A stretch of DNA of 64,000 nucleotides, from NCBI GenBank assembly GCA_046289925.1, contig JBKBUN010000001.1:1-64000 (forward strand), given 5' to 3'. The DNA comes from Acidovorax_G sp046289925. GTDB lineage: Bacteria; Pseudomonadota; Gammaproteobacteria; Burkholderiales; Burkholderiaceae_C. The translations under genes and the position numbers were made by a program. This document shows positions 25,947 to 35,656 of the stretch, in pieces. The number at the start of each line of letters is the position of its first letter. Position 1 is the first letter of the stretch. The notes below the pieces were generated by a model. It had not been told where the DNA came from. It did no database searches and saw only the letters and a program-made list of their open reading frames with translations.

Positions 25947-26639
25947 CTAGGGCGCCTGCAGCTCCAGGCGATAGCCAAAGCCGCGAATGGACCGCAGCGC
26001 CACGCCATGGGGTTCGAGCTTGCCGCGCAGGCGCGACACATACACCTCGACCGCGTTGGGCGTGATCTCCTTGTCCCAGCCGGTCAGGGCTTGCAGCAGC
26101 TTGTCTTTGCTGGCCGGCTTGGGCGCGTGGATCAGCAGGTATTCGAGTACCGTCCACTCGCGCGGGCCCAGGTCGATGTTCTGCGTGCCCGCCGGGGTGC
26201 GCACGCTGGCACGGCGGCCCGCGGTGTCGAGCTCCAGCGGCCCAAAGCTCAGCACCGCCGACGTGGCCGCCTGCGAGCGGCGCAGCAGCGCGCGCAGCCG
26301 GGCCAGCAGCTCGGGCAGCTCGTAGGGCTTGACCATGTAGTCGTCGGCGCCGAGGTCCAGGCCCTGCACACGGTCGTGCAGCGCGTCGCGCGCGGTCAGG
26401 ATCAGCACCGGCATGGACGGGTTGGCCATGTCGGGACGGCGCAGGCGGCGGGTAAGCTCCAGCCCGTCCATCAGCGGCAGGCCAATGTCGATGATCGCAG
26501 CGTCAAACGACTCGGTGCGCAACACCTCTTCGGCACGCTCGCCGCTGCCCACCCAATCGACCGCGTATCCGGCGTCCGACAGGCCGAGCTTGATGCCGCT
26601 GGCCAGCATCACATCGTCTTCCACCAGAAGCAGGCGCAT
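25947..26639 (-). CDS. OmpR-family response regulator, TctD/QseB-like
   Basis: The 230-residue regulator has a receiver domain (MRLLLVEDDVMLASGIKLGL, phospho-acceptor Asp in IDIGLPLMDG, Lys in MVKPYELPEL) and a C-terminal winged-helix DNA-binding domain (GPREWTVLEYLL, NAVEVYVSRLRGKL, IRGFGYRL). It is the partner of the kinase immediately downstream. The ATG at 26639 begins the receiver fold directly. The likely target is transport or metabolism of an organic acid, from the TctDE relationship only. Confidence 0.92.
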   Translation of the reverse strand: MRLLLVEDDVMLASGIKLGLSDAGYAVDWVGSGERAEEVLRTESFDAAIIDIGLPLMDGLELTRRLRRPDMANPSMPVLILTARDALHDRVQGLDLGADDYMVKPYELPELLARLRALLRRSQAATSAVLSFGPLELDTAGRRASVRTPAGTQNIDLGPREWTVLEYLLIHAPKPASKDKLLQALTGWDKEITPNAVEVYVSRLRGKLEPHGVALRSIRGFGYRLELQAP

Positions 26640-26659
26640 GGGCGTTGCGTCCGTAGCGG

Positions 26660-27550
26660 TCAGTGCGAGCGGATCATGGTCCCGTAGGCCTGGTCCGTCA
26701 GGATTTCGAGCAGCATCGCGTGCGGCACGCGGCCGTCGATGATGTGCACGGCATTCACCCCGGCCTTGGCCGCATCGAGCGCGCCCGCAATCTTGGGCAG
26801 CATGCCGCCCGAGATGGTGCCGTCGGCAAACAGCTCGTCGATGCGGCGCGCCGTCAGGTCGGTGAGCAACTGGCCCTGCTTGTCCAGCACGCCCGGGGTG
26901 TTGGTCAGCAGCACCAGTTTTTCGGCCTGCAGCACCGTGGCGAGCTTGCTGGCCACCACGTCGGCGTTGATGTTGTAGCTCTCGTTGGCCTCGCCAAAGC
27001 CAATCGGGCTGATCACCGGGATGAACGCATCGTCCTGCAGCGCTTTGACCACGCTCGGGTCGATGGAGACGATGTCGCCCACCTGCCCCACGTCGTGCTC
27101 GATGCTCGGGTCCTTGCTGTCCAGCATCTTGAGCTTTTGGGCGCGGATCATGCCGCCGTCGCGGCCCGTCAGGCCCACGGCCTTGCCGCCAGCCTGGTTG
27201 ATCAGACCCACGATGTCCTGCTGCACCTCGCCGGCCAGCACCCATTCCACCACTTCCATGGTCTCGGCGTCCGTCACGCGCATGCCCTGGATGAACTCAC
27301 CCTTCTTGCCCAGGCGGTTCAGCGCGGTCTCAATCTGCGGGCCGCCCCCGTGCACCACCACCGGGTTCATGCCCACCAGCTTGAGCAGCACCACGTCCTC
27401 GGCAAAGTCGGCCTGCAAGGCCGGGTCGGTCATGGCGTTGCCGCCGTACTTGATGACCAGCGTCTTGCCGTGGAACTTGCGGATATAGGGCAACGCCTGC
27501 GCGAGGATCTCAGCCTTGTCGCGCGGAGCAATCGAACGGATGTCGGTCAT
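26660..27550 (-). CDS. argB: Acetylglutamate kinase
   Basis: The 296-residue enzyme phosphorylates N-acetylglutamate, the second step of arginine synthesis. Family motifs are clear: HGKTLVIKYGGNAM near 29-42, VVHGGGPQIE around 64-73, NINADVVASKLA and GGMLPKI. The length fits the arginine-inhibited form. It lies 20 bases upstream of the response regulator and may share its transcript, an accidental rather than functional association. The start ATG at 27550 is unambiguous. Confidence 0.97.
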   Translation of the reverse strand: MTDIRSIAPRDKAEILAQALPYIRKFHGKTLVIKYGGNAMTDPALQADFAEDVVLLKLVGMNPVVVHGGGPQIETALNRLGKKGEFIQGMRVTDAETMEVVEWVLAGEVQQDIVGLINQAGGKAVGLTGRDGGMIRAQKLKMLDSKDPSIEHDVGQVGDIVSIDPSVVKALQDDAFIPVISPIGFGEANESYNINADVVASKLATVLQAEKLVLLTNTPGVLDKQGQLLTDLTARRIDELFADGTISGGMLPKIAGALDAAKAGVNAVHIIDGRVPHAMLLEILTDQAYGTMIRSH

Positions 27551-27638
27551 AAAAAGCGGGCCAGAAAGGGGAGAAGAACCAAGTGCCGCAAATTGTGCCG
27601 CATCCCACAGCCCCTGCGGGCGCGAGGCGCCCGTGCGC

Positions 27639-28742
27639 TCAGCGGCGCAGCCAGCCCGGCACCTTGAAGCGCACGATGGCCAGATAGGCCGTCACGTAGC
27701 TCACCACAAACAGCGCACAGAACGCCATGAGCACCAGGGTGTTGTTCCAGAACAGCACGGCCGGCACCACCGTCAGCAGCGTAAAGCCCCACAGGTAGGG
27801 CGAAGTGCGGTTGTTGCGCATCAGCAGGCGGCGCGACTCGTCGTCGTGGAACACACCGCGCACGATGCGGCGGTAGATCAGCTGGTGAAAATGCAGCGCA
27901 TCGGCCACCCCGGGCGAAATCCCCCGCACCGCCTTGCGGTAGATGGAGAACACCGTCTCCCACACCGGGTAGATCAGCAGCAGCATCGGGAACCAGGGCG
28001 AAACCTCGCCGTTGCGCTGCACCAGCGACAAGCTGGCCAGCGCAATCACCACGCCCCAGACATACGCCCCGCCATCGCCTGCAAACAGCATGCCGCGCGG
28101 GTAGTTCCACACCAGAAACCCCGCCGTGGCCGCAGCGGTGGTCACCAGCAGGGCCGCCAGCCCCCGATCGCCCACCTGCAAGGCCACATGGGCCAGCGCC
28201 AGGCACACGATCAGCGCCACCATGCCCGCCAGCCCGTTGTAGCCGTCGATGATGTTGAAGGCGTGCGGCATGCCGGTCACAGCCAACAGCACCACCCCCC
28301 AGCCCAGCCAGGGGGCGGTGGCCAGCAGAGCATCCAACCATTCGATGCCAAAACGCGGCAACTGCAAGCCCAGCAGCCACAGCGCCAGCACCGCCGACGC
28401 GCCGGTAAGCGCGAGCCGGTAGCGCACCGACAAGCGCTGCGTCATGTCCTCGGCAATGCCCCCCAGCGCCGCCGGCAGCAAGGCCAGCATCCACAGCCCC
28501 ACCCAGGGCCCCAGCCGCAAAGAGCCTGGGTCGCCACCGTATGCCGACTGCAGCCCCCCGAGCAGCCAACTCACCCCCAAAGCCAGCAACAGAGCCGCCC
28601 CCCCCAGGCGCGGCACATCGCCGTGGTGAAAGCGCTGCGGCATGCCGTGCCCATACGCAGCCGCATGGTCGCGCGCCCAGCGGACGATGAAGGCAGCCGC
28701 CAGGGTGGCGACCAGAAAGGCGACGAACGAAATCCAGATCAT
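27639..28742 (-). CDS. WecA/MraY-like polyprenyl-phosphate sugar-1-phosphate transferase (glycosyltransferase family 4)
   Basis: The 367-residue inner-membrane protein has about ten hydrophobic segments and the superfamily motifs GDVPRLGG (41-48), NIIDGYNGLAG with the catalytic Asp pair region, FAGDGGAY and HFHQLIYRR. It would transfer an amino-sugar phosphate from a UDP-sugar to undecaprenyl phosphate and thus start O-antigen or capsule synthesis. Its start overlaps the upstream glycosyltransferase stop (ATGA). The exact sugar is unknown. Confidence 0.9.
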   Translation of the reverse strand: MIWISFVAFLVATLAAAFIVRWARDHAAAYGHGMPQRFHHGDVPRLGGAALLLALGVSWLLGGLQSAYGGDPGSLRLGPWVGLWMLALLPAALGGIAEDMTQRLSVRYRLALTGASAVLALWLLGLQLPRFGIEWLDALLATAPWLGWGVVLLAVTGMPHAFNIIDGYNGLAGMVALIVCLALAHVALQVGDRGLAALLVTTAAATAGFLVWNYPRGMLFAGDGGAYVWGVVIALASLSLVQRNGEVSPWFPMLLLIYPVWETVFSIYRKAVRGISPGVADALHFHQLIYRRIVRGVFHDDESRRLLMRNNRTSPYLWGFTLLTVVPAVLFWNNTLVLMAFCALFVVSYVTAYLAIVRFKVPGWLRR

Positions 28743-29527
28743 CGGGCGTCGATCCTAGAGGCAGGCCGACCCGGCTGCGTGAGCAACTGTTGCGCACGCA
28801 CAAATGCCGGGGAGCGCCACAGCCGCCACAGACTCTGCAAATGCCAGACCAGATGGCGCAGATTGCGCGAACTGGCCCGCCGCCCGGTGTGCACCACCTG
28901 TACCGCCGAACGGCGCAGCTCCAGCCCGCGCAAACGCAGACGGGCACACAGGTCCACATCCTCGCAATACATGAAGTAACGCTCGTCGAAGCCGCCGACC
29001 GCCTCCCACACCGGCCGGGCCAGCACCAGACATGCCGCGTTCACCCAGTCCACCCGCTGGGTTTCGGCCTGGCGCTGCACGCGGCGTTTCCATAAGGCCG
29101 AAGGCGTTGGCCAATGGCGCTCGCTGGCCTGCACGCGACCCTGAGCATCGGTCTGCAGCGGGTAGGCGCACCCCACCGCAGGTTGCAGCGCATCCCGGCA
29201 CAACGTGGCAAACGGCGCATCCCCCAGCCACTCCACATCGGGGTTGAGCACACAGACGCAATCTTCCTGGGCCCCTCGCAACGCTTTGTTGTGATTGACA
29301 CCGAATCCCAACGCTTGGGGGTTGCGCACCACCTGGAGCACAAACGGCCAGCCCCCCTCGGGAGCCTTGGGTTCGCTCTCGGGCAGATTCTGCGTCAGCA
29401 CCACACGGCGCACCACATGCGCAGACGGCTGCGCCAGCGCCCCAAGCAGGCGCTGAACGTCGCGCCCGTGCCCATGGCTGACCACGGACACCACAAGCGA
29501 CGGAGGATCCGTGGCGACTCGCAACAT
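28739..29527 (-). CDS. Family 2 glycosyltransferase, rhamnosyltransferase-like
   Basis: The 262-residue GT-A protein has LVVSVVSHGHG at the N-terminus, VLNPDVEW as the DXD-like metal and nucleotide site, and the GGFDERYFMYCEDVDLCARL acceptor-loop motif of rhamnosyltransferases. It probably adds the second sugar to the lipid-linked intermediate made by the downstream enzyme, to which it is coupled by a 4-base overlap. The availability of dTDP-rhamnose from the rfb operon in this window fits. Confidence 0.88.
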   Translation of the reverse strand: MLRVATDPPSLVVSVVSHGHGRDVQRLLGALAQPSAHVVRRVVLTQNLPESEPKAPEGGWPFVLQVVRNPQALGFGVNHNKALRGAQEDCVCVLNPDVEWLGDAPFATLCRDALQPAVGCAYPLQTDAQGRVQASERHWPTPSALWKRRVQRQAETQRVDWVNAACLVLARPVWEAVGGFDERYFMYCEDVDLCARLRLRGLELRRSAVQVVHTGRRASSRNLRHLVWHLQSLWRLWRSPAFVRAQQLLTQPGRPASRIDAR

Positions 29528-29588
29528 AGCCGGCTATTGTCACCCACTCCCCGATAAGCGCCCAGAGGCGCGCCGTCATAATCCGCGG

Positions 29589-32500
29589 ATGACCGAGAAG
29601 AACGATACGCTGCATGTGTACGAGCGCTCCATCCGCGACGGCGAACGCACCTCGCTGTCGGTGATCGGGTCGCTGGCCCGCCCCGGGGCGCGCGTGCTGG
29701 ACCTGGGCTGCGGCAGCGGATCGCTGGGACGCTACCTGGCCGAAACCAAGCGCTGCGTGGTCGATGGCCTGACGCTCAACGAGGCGGAAGCCGCCCTGGC
29801 CCGCCCCTACTACCGCCGCGTGGAAGTGGCCGACCTTGAAACCGCCGACCTGCTGGGGCTGTTCGGCGCAGGCCAGTACGACCACATCGTGTGCGCCGAT
29901 GTGCTGGAGCACCTGCGCCGCCCCGAGACCCTCCTGAACGCCTGCGAGGCGCTGCTTGCGCCGGGCGGGCGGCTGTTGTATTCGATTCCCAACGCCGCCT
30001 ACAGCGGCCTGATTGCCGAACTCATGCAAGGCGAGATCCGGTACCGACCGGAAGGCCTGCTCGATGCCACCCATCTGCGCTTTTTTACGCGCCGCTCGCT
30101 CTGGCGCTTTTTTGGCCACGCGCGCTGGCAGATCGAGGCCATGGAAACCATCGAGCGCGCACTGCCAGAGTCCGAATTCCGCTCGGCCTTCGACGCCCTA
30201 CCGCCTGCTGTGGCCCGCTACCTATTGGGCGCCCCCGATGCGCTGACCTACCAACTGGTCGGCAGCGCCTACCCGCACCCCCAGCCGCAACTGCCGCCAG
30301 AGGCCACCCAGGCCCTGCCCGAAGCCGCCGCCCGCTTCACCTGCGAGCTGTACCTGCGCCGAAGCGGCGTATATGCAGAAGCCCGCAAACGCACCCAGAG
30401 CGGTGTCGTGGGCCTGGGCCGTCAAACCCTGCGCTTTGCGCTAGACGCAGGCCTCGATGGTCTGCGGCTTGATCTGGCCGACCGCCCGGGCTTCATGCAC
30501 CTGTTTGCGCTGCGCCTGCTGGCTGCAGACGGCAGCCTGACCTGGGAATGGGACGCACGCAGCGATGCCGGTGATCTGCTGCAACGCTGCGCCCATCACC
30601 ACCTGGTGAGCGCAGCACCGCAACCAAGCGTATTCGACGGCATCATGCTGCTGCTCAGTGGTGACGACCCGTGGCTCGAACTGCCCGTGCCGCCCTCAGT
30701 GTGGCATGGCAGTGCGCTGGCGCAAGGCGGCACCCTCGAAGTCGACCTGGGTTGGCCCATGTCGGCCGACTACCTGGCCCTGAGCCAAAGCGTGCGCCCC
30801 CTGCAAGAAGCGCTGCGACACACCCGCGAGCAGGCAACCCAAGAGCGCGAACAGTTGCAGGCCCGACTGGCAGACACCGCTGCAGCCCTTGCGCTGGCCC
30901 GCCAGCGCGCCGACGGACTCGAAGCCACCAACCTCACGCTCAACCGCGAACGCGCACAGCTGCAAGACGCCACGCGCCGCATACAGCAAGACTTTGACGC
31001 CTTAGCCCAGCACCTGCGCACCATCGAGAACTCCACCGTGTTCCGCGCAACACGCCCCATCGTCCACGCCAAGATGCGGATAGACCGCTGGCTCGGGCGC
31101 GGTACTGCGCCCGCATCCACCACGACACCCCCCCCCACACCCACCCCCATCACACCGCCCGCGCAGCCGGTGGACGTGATCGTGCCTGTGTACCGGGGCC
31201 TGGAAGACACGCGCCGCTGCATTGAATCGGTGCTCTCCAGCTCCTGCCACACCGACTACCGGCTCGTGGTCATCAACGATGCAAGCCCAGAGCCCGAAGT
31301 GACCGCCTGGCTGCGCGAACGCGCAGCGACCGACGCACGCATCACCCTGCTGGAAAACGAGCACAACCTGGGCTTCGTGGGCACCGTCAACCGCGGTATG
31401 GCCCTGAACGCAGACCATGACGTGCTGCTGCTCAACAGCGACACCGAAGTGGCCAACGACTGGCTCGACCGCATTCGCCGCGCCGCCTACGCCGACCGGC
31501 GCATCGCATCGGTCACGCCGTTTTCCAACAACGCCACCATCTGCAGCTACCCGCGCTTTTGCGCCGACAACGCGTTGCCGTCCGGCTACGACACCGCCCG
31601 ACTCGATGCACTGTGCCGCGACACCTTGGCCGGTCAGGCGGTGGATGTGCCCACGGGCGTCGGCTTTTGCATGTACCTGCGGCGCGATGCGCTGTCCGAT
31701 GTCGGCCTGTTCGACACCGAGCATTTCGGCAAAGGTTATGGCGAAGAAAACGACTTTTGCCAGCGCGCCGCCAACCGAGGCTGGCGCAATCTGCACCTGC
31801 TCGACACCTTTGTGCTGCACACGGGCGGCGTCAGTTTCGGAGCCAGCAAGAGTCCGCGCGAAATCGCCGCCATGGAAACCCTGCGCCGCCTGCACCCGGG
31901 CTACGAACCGGCCGTGCACCGCTTCGTGCAGGAAGACCCGGCCCGCGAGGCACGGCTGCAACTCGACCTCGCGCGCATGCGGGCCTCAGGCCTGCCCGTT
32001 GTGCTGGCCGTGCTGCACGACCGCGGGGGCGGCACGCTGCGCCATGTGCGCGAGCTGGCCGCCCAGCTGGCCGACCGGTGCACCACGCTCACGCTCAGCC
32101 CGCGCCCCCAGCGCTGTGTTGCACTGAAGTGGGCGGGCGAGCAGGAAGCCTTTGAACTGCTGTTCCGCTTGGACGACCAGTGGGACGACCTGCTGGCCAC
32201 TCTGCGCGCCGTGGGCGTGCGGCACGTTCACTACCACCACTTGCTGGGCCACGAGGCACCCATGCTTTCGCTGGCGGCTCAGTTGGGCGTGCGTTACGAC
32301 TTCACGGCGCACGACTACTACAGCTTCTGCACCCGTATCTCAATGACGGGCAACGACAACCGATTCCAGGGCGAGCCCGTACCCGGCCTGTGCGCCTGCT
32401 GCCAACCGCACGACCAGGCGCCCGATGGCGGCACGGTAGAGGCGTGGCGCAACCGCCACCGCGACTTCCTGCGATCGGCTCGCTATGTCATTGCACCGAG

Positions 32501-33347
32501 TGCCGACACCGCCCGTCGCATGGCCGACTTTGCGCCCGGCGCACGGGTACTGGCCGTGCCGCACCCAGAGCCGGTTCTGGCACAACCGCCCGCCCCCCAC
32601 GCCCCCCGGGTGCTCGACAGCAGTGCCACACTCAAAGTGGCCGTGATCGGAGCACTGAGCGCCATCAAAGGAGCCGACGTGCTGGAAGCCGTGGCGCTGG
32701 AAGCCGCGCGCCAGCGTGCGCCGGTCGAGTTCCACCTGCTGGGCTACGGCTACCGCCACCTGCAAACGCAGCCCCGCTCGCACCTCACCGTACACGGCCC
32801 ATATGCCGAAGACGACCTTACAGGCCTGCTGCGGTGGCTGCAACCCGATCTGGTGTGGTTCCCTGCCCAGTGGCCCGAGACCTACAGCTACACCCTCAGC
32901 GCGAGCCTGGCTGAGGGTCTGCCGGTGCTGGTGCCCGACATTGGGGCCATGGCCGAGCGCGTCGCAGGCCGTCCGTGGTCGTGGATCGCCCCATGGGACC
33001 AAACGCCCGGTCAGTGGCTTCAGCAGATACTGGCCCTGCGCGAAGCCCACTTCGCCACGGGCGCAGCACCTGCGGGCGCACCGGGCACGGCACCTACCTA
33101 CCCCGACTGGCACTACACCAGCACCTACCTGCAAGACTGGCCCAGCCCGGCCATCACCGACACGCCCGCTGTGCTAGACGCAGCCTTCCTGCGCGCCCAT
33201 GCACCACGCCAGCAGCCCGCCAACGCAGCCAAGGGCGTACTGCTCGAAACCGTAGTGCGCCTGCGCTCCCACCCACTGTTGCGCGGTGTGGCCCGGCGCA
33301 TTCCGCTGCACTGGCAGCGGCGGGTCAAGAGCTGGCTGCAACGATGA
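29589..33347 (+). CDS. Multidomain methyltransferase / coiled-coil / GT2 / GT4-like glycosyltransferase
   Basis: The 1252-residue protein has at least four parts. A SAM-dependent methyltransferase domain comes first (motif I VLDLGCGSGSLGRYL at about 36-50), then a beta-rich stretch (about 250-395) and a coiled coil (about 400-482) ending in the NSTVFRATRPI linker motif. A Pro/Thr linker follows (about 503-527). Next is a family 2 glycosyltransferase domain (about 528-770: VDVIVPVYRG, LLNSDTEV, YGEENDFCQRA), and then a GT-B-type region (about 800-1180: DRGGGTLRHVREL, AVIGALSAIKGADVLE, ASLAEGLPVLVPDIGAMAE). It probably builds and modifies a surface glycan. It is divergent from the WecA-like pair with only 61 bases between. 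A run of nine C (31128-31136) lies in the linker. The start ATG at 29589 begins MTEKNDTLHVYER. Confidence 0.88.
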   Translation: MTEKNDTLHVYERSIRDGERTSLSVIGSLARPGARVLDLGCGSGSLGRYLAETKRCVVDGLTLNEAEAALARPYYRRVEVADLETADLLGLFGAGQYDHIVCADVLEHLRRPETLLNACEALLAPGGRLLYSIPNAAYSGLIAELMQGEIRYRPEGLLDATHLRFFTRRSLWRFFGHARWQIEAMETIERALPESEFRSAFDALPPAVARYLLGAPDALTYQLVGSAYPHPQPQLPPEATQALPEAAARFTCELYLRRSGVYAEARKRTQSGVVGLGRQTLRFALDAGLDGLRLDLADRPGFMHLFALRLLAADGSLTWEWDARSDAGDLLQRCAHHHLVSAAPQPSVFDGIMLLLSGDDPWLELPVPPSVWHGSALAQGGTLEVDLGWPMSADYLALSQSVRPLQEALRHTREQATQEREQLQARLADTAAALALARQRADGLEATNLTLNRERAQLQDATRRIQQDFDALAQHLRTIENSTVFRATRPIVHAKMRIDRWLGRGTAPASTTTPPPTPTPITPPAQPVDVIVPVYRGLEDTRRCIESVLSSSCHTDYRLVVINDASPEPEVTAWLRERAATDARITLLENEHNLGFVGTVNRGMALNADHDVLLLNSDTEVANDWLDRIRRAAYADRRIASVTPFSNNATICSYPRFCADNALPSGYDTARLDALCRDTLAGQAVDVPTGVGFCMYLRRDALSDVGLFDTEHFGKGYGEENDFCQRAANRGWRNLHLLDTFVLHTGGVSFGASKSPREIAAMETLRRLHPGYEPAVHRFVQEDPAREARLQLDLARMRASGLPVVLAVLHDRGGGTLRHVRELAAQLADRCTTLTLSPRPQRCVALKWAGEQEAFELLFRLDDQWDDLLATLRAVGVRHVHYHHLLGHEAPMLSLAAQLGVRYDFTAHDYYSFCTRISMTGNDNRFQGEPVPGLCACCQPHDQAPDGGTVEAWRNRHRDFLRSARYVIAPSADTARRMADFAPGARVLAVPHPEPVLAQPPAPHAPRVLDSSATLKVAVIGALSAIKGADVLEAVALEAARQRAPVEFHLLGYGYRHLQTQPRSHLTVHGPYAEDDLTGLLRWLQPDLVWFPAQWPETYSYTLSASLAEGLPVLVPDIGAMAERVAGRPWSWIAPWDQTPGQWLQQILALREAHFATGAAPAGAPGTAPTYPDWHYTSTYLQDWPSPAITDTPAVLDAAFLRAHAPRQQPANAAKGVLLETVVRLRSHPLLRGVARRIPLHWQRRVKSWLQR

Positions 33348-34672
33348 ACGACACCCCGGACACCATGAACACTGCCACCGACCCCAACCTGCCACTCATC
33401 GAGCGTGCCCGCCTCGCCATTGAAAACGGCCAGCTCGCCGAAGCCGCCGCAGTACTGAACCAGGCCCGTGCACAGCTTCCCAATGACCCGCGGGTGTACA
33501 TGATGGGCGGCCTCATGGCCGAAAAGGCGGGCAACATCAACGGCGCGTTCCAGCTCATGGAGCGGGGGCTGTCCATCGCACCCGATTGGGCCCCAGGCAT
33601 CATCGTGCTCGCACAACTGCAGGCCCGCCAAGGGCAGTACCCCGAAGCACAGGAAAATGCTGCGATTGCGGTAGCACTGGAAGCGCGCAACCCTGTCGTG
33701 CTCGATGGTGCGATTGAAGTAGCGCACCGCACCGGCAACCTCGACCAAGCTGTGGCCTACCTGCGCAAAGCCCTGGAGGTGCAGCCCAACGACCGCCGCC
33801 TGCGCCTGCTGCTGGCCAAAGACCTGAGCCAGCTCGGCCAGCACGAAGAAGCCATGGCACTGTCCGCGGCCGTGACCACCGAAGTCCCCGAAGACCGAGC
33901 GACCCTCGAAGAGCGCATGCACATCCTGCTGGCAGCGGGCCAGATGGACGACGCCGCGCAGGTCACCGCCACGCTGCTGGCACTGGACCCTGGCAACGCC
34001 ATTTACACCTACTACCATGCACGCGCCCGGGGCGAAACGCCCGCCCACCAGCCCGCAGAGATCAACCGCACGCTGTTCGACCGCACGGCCCACCTGTTCG
34101 ACCAGCACCTACAGCAAGGCCTGCGTTACCGCCTGCCCCAGCAAACGGCCCAGAAGATCCTGGCCTTGTACCCTCAGAAAAAGCTCAACCTGCTCGATTT
34201 GGGTTGCGGCACCGGCCTGCTGGGTGCGCAACTGGGCAAGATCGACGGACAGATGGTCGGCACCGACGTATCGCCCAAGATGCTGGAGCAAGCCAAACGC
34301 CGCCAGCTCTACACCCGCCTGGAGGTGGCCGAACTGCACGACACCCTGCGCAGCACCCCGCCCGGCACCTACGACCTGATTGCCGCGCTGGACGTGTGCG
34401 TGTACGTGGGCGACCTGCGCGACGCCATTCCAGCCGCTTGGCAGGCGCTGGTGCCGGGTGGCCGGCTGGTGTTCTCGTGCGAAATCGGCCTGGAAGACGG
34501 CCCCGACCTGCACCTCAACCCCGCCACCGAACGCTACGTGCACAAGCGCAGCCACGTCGAGGCGCTGTGCCAGGCCGCCGGGTTTGCGGTCGAGACGGAG
34601 CTGACCGTGCTGCGCTACGAAAAAGGCCAGCCGGTGCAGGGCTTTGTGATCTGGGCGCGCAAGGCGTCCTGA
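33344..34672 (+). CDS. TPR-repeat protein fused to a SAM-dependent methyltransferase
   Basis: The 442-residue protein starts in an ATGA overlap with the preceding gene. Its N-terminal half consists of about six tetratricopeptide-like helical repeats (residues 12-215). The C-terminal half is a class I methyltransferase with motif I LLDLGCGTGLLGAQLG near 283-298 and LVPGGRLVFSCEI. The TPR part suggests docking on another protein of the glycan machinery. Translational coupling suggests a fixed ratio with the large glycosyltransferase. The acceptor is unknown. Confidence 0.87.
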   Translation: MNDTPDTMNTATDPNLPLIERARLAIENGQLAEAAAVLNQARAQLPNDPRVYMMGGLMAEKAGNINGAFQLMERGLSIAPDWAPGIIVLAQLQARQGQYPEAQENAAIAVALEARNPVVLDGAIEVAHRTGNLDQAVAYLRKALEVQPNDRRLRLLLAKDLSQLGQHEEAMALSAAVTTEVPEDRATLEERMHILLAAGQMDDAAQVTATLLALDPGNAIYTYYHARARGETPAHQPAEINRTLFDRTAHLFDQHLQQGLRYRLPQQTAQKILALYPQKKLNLLDLGCGTGLLGAQLGKIDGQMVGTDVSPKMLEQAKRRQLYTRLEVAELHDTLRSTPPGTYDLIAALDVCVYVGDLRDAIPAAWQALVPGGRLVFSCEIGLEDGPDLHLNPATERYVHKRSHVEALCQAAGFAVETELTVLRYEKGQPVQGFVIWARKAS

Positions 34673-34742
34673 CCCTGATCGCCTCTGATCGACGGCGCTC
34701 CCGGCCACGCCACCGCATCGCCACACGCGCCGAGCGCCCCAC

Positions 34743-35603
34743 TCAAGGCCGCTGCAGCAGCAAGAAGATCTCGTTGTTCAACAGCCAGTCGTCTGGATAG
34801 CGCCCCTGCAGCGCCTGCGGAATCGGCATATCCAGGTAGCGGCGCTCCTCGCGCAGCACTGCGAAGCCCGCCTCGCGCGCCAATGCCACCAGTTCGTCGG
34901 CGGTCAGACGGTTCAACGCGCGGTATTCGTTGAACACAAAGCGCTTGTAGCCCTCCACACCGAAGTCGGCAAAGCCGAAGTCCACCTCGGCCGCGTCCAT
35001 AGGCCCCTGGTGCGCCTCGATCACCTTCCACAACGCGTCTTCGGTCGCCAGCAGGTGATGCCAGGGCACATCGTCGTACCGACGCAGGTGCGAACCCCAG
35101 GGTGAATGGAACAGCGGCTCGATCTGCAAAAAGAACACACCGCCCGGCCGCAGGCACTCCCGCAAGTCGCGCAAGATAGGCAACAGCTGGGCGCGCTGCA
35201 CGTGCTCGAAGGTAGACCAGCTCATGATGCCATCCACCGGCGCATGGCGGTCTGCCAGCGGCGTGCCTGGGGCGATGGTCTCGAACGTCAGCGCGCAGGG
35301 CACACGCCGCATGCCCAGTTGCTCGCGGGCAATGCGCGGCAACTTCTCGTATTCACGGCGAATGTCAATGCCATGGATACGCGTGGCCCCGTGGCGCAAT
35401 ACCAGCGCCAAGTCGGTAATGCCATCGCCACAGCCAAAGTTTAGCAACCGTGCGGTGCGCAAATCCAGCGCTGCGCCCATCCAGTAATGCACCACGTCTG
35501 CGGCGTAGTCGAAGTGCGCGCGAAACCACTCGTCGCTGATGCGCGAAGCGTCCCAGGGCGCGATACCCCATAGCCACTCCTGCAGTTGTGTCCAGATTCG
35601 CAT
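34743..35603 (-). CDS. SAM-dependent methyltransferase
   Basis: The 286-residue protein has a class I methyltransferase fold with motif I LLNFGCGDGITDLAL (about 53-67), an acidic residue in GIDIRREYEKL, SWSTFEHVQ and LRPGGVFFLQIEP. Family similarity is to methyltransferases found in O-antigen and capsule clusters. It is convergent with the TPR-methyltransferase gene (70 bases between stops). It follows another methyltransferase gene by 53 bases. The ATG at 35603 starts MRIWTQLQEW. Confidence 0.83.
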   Translation of the reverse strand: MRIWTQLQEWLWGIAPWDASRISDEWFRAHFDYAADVVHYWMGAALDLRTARLLNFGCGDGITDLALVLRHGATRIHGIDIRREYEKLPRIAREQLGMRRVPCALTFETIAPGTPLADRHAPVDGIMSWSTFEHVQRAQLLPILRDLRECLRPGGVFFLQIEPLFHSPWGSHLRRYDDVPWHHLLATEDALWKVIEAHQGPMDAAEVDFGFADFGVEGYKRFVFNEYRALNRLTADELVALAREAGFAVLREERRYLDMPIPQALQGRYPDDWLLNNEIFLLLQRP

Positions 35604-35656
35604 GTGAAAAACTGTGTGTGGATGCGGTCTTAGCAGGCCCTCTGCGGCGCAAAGCC

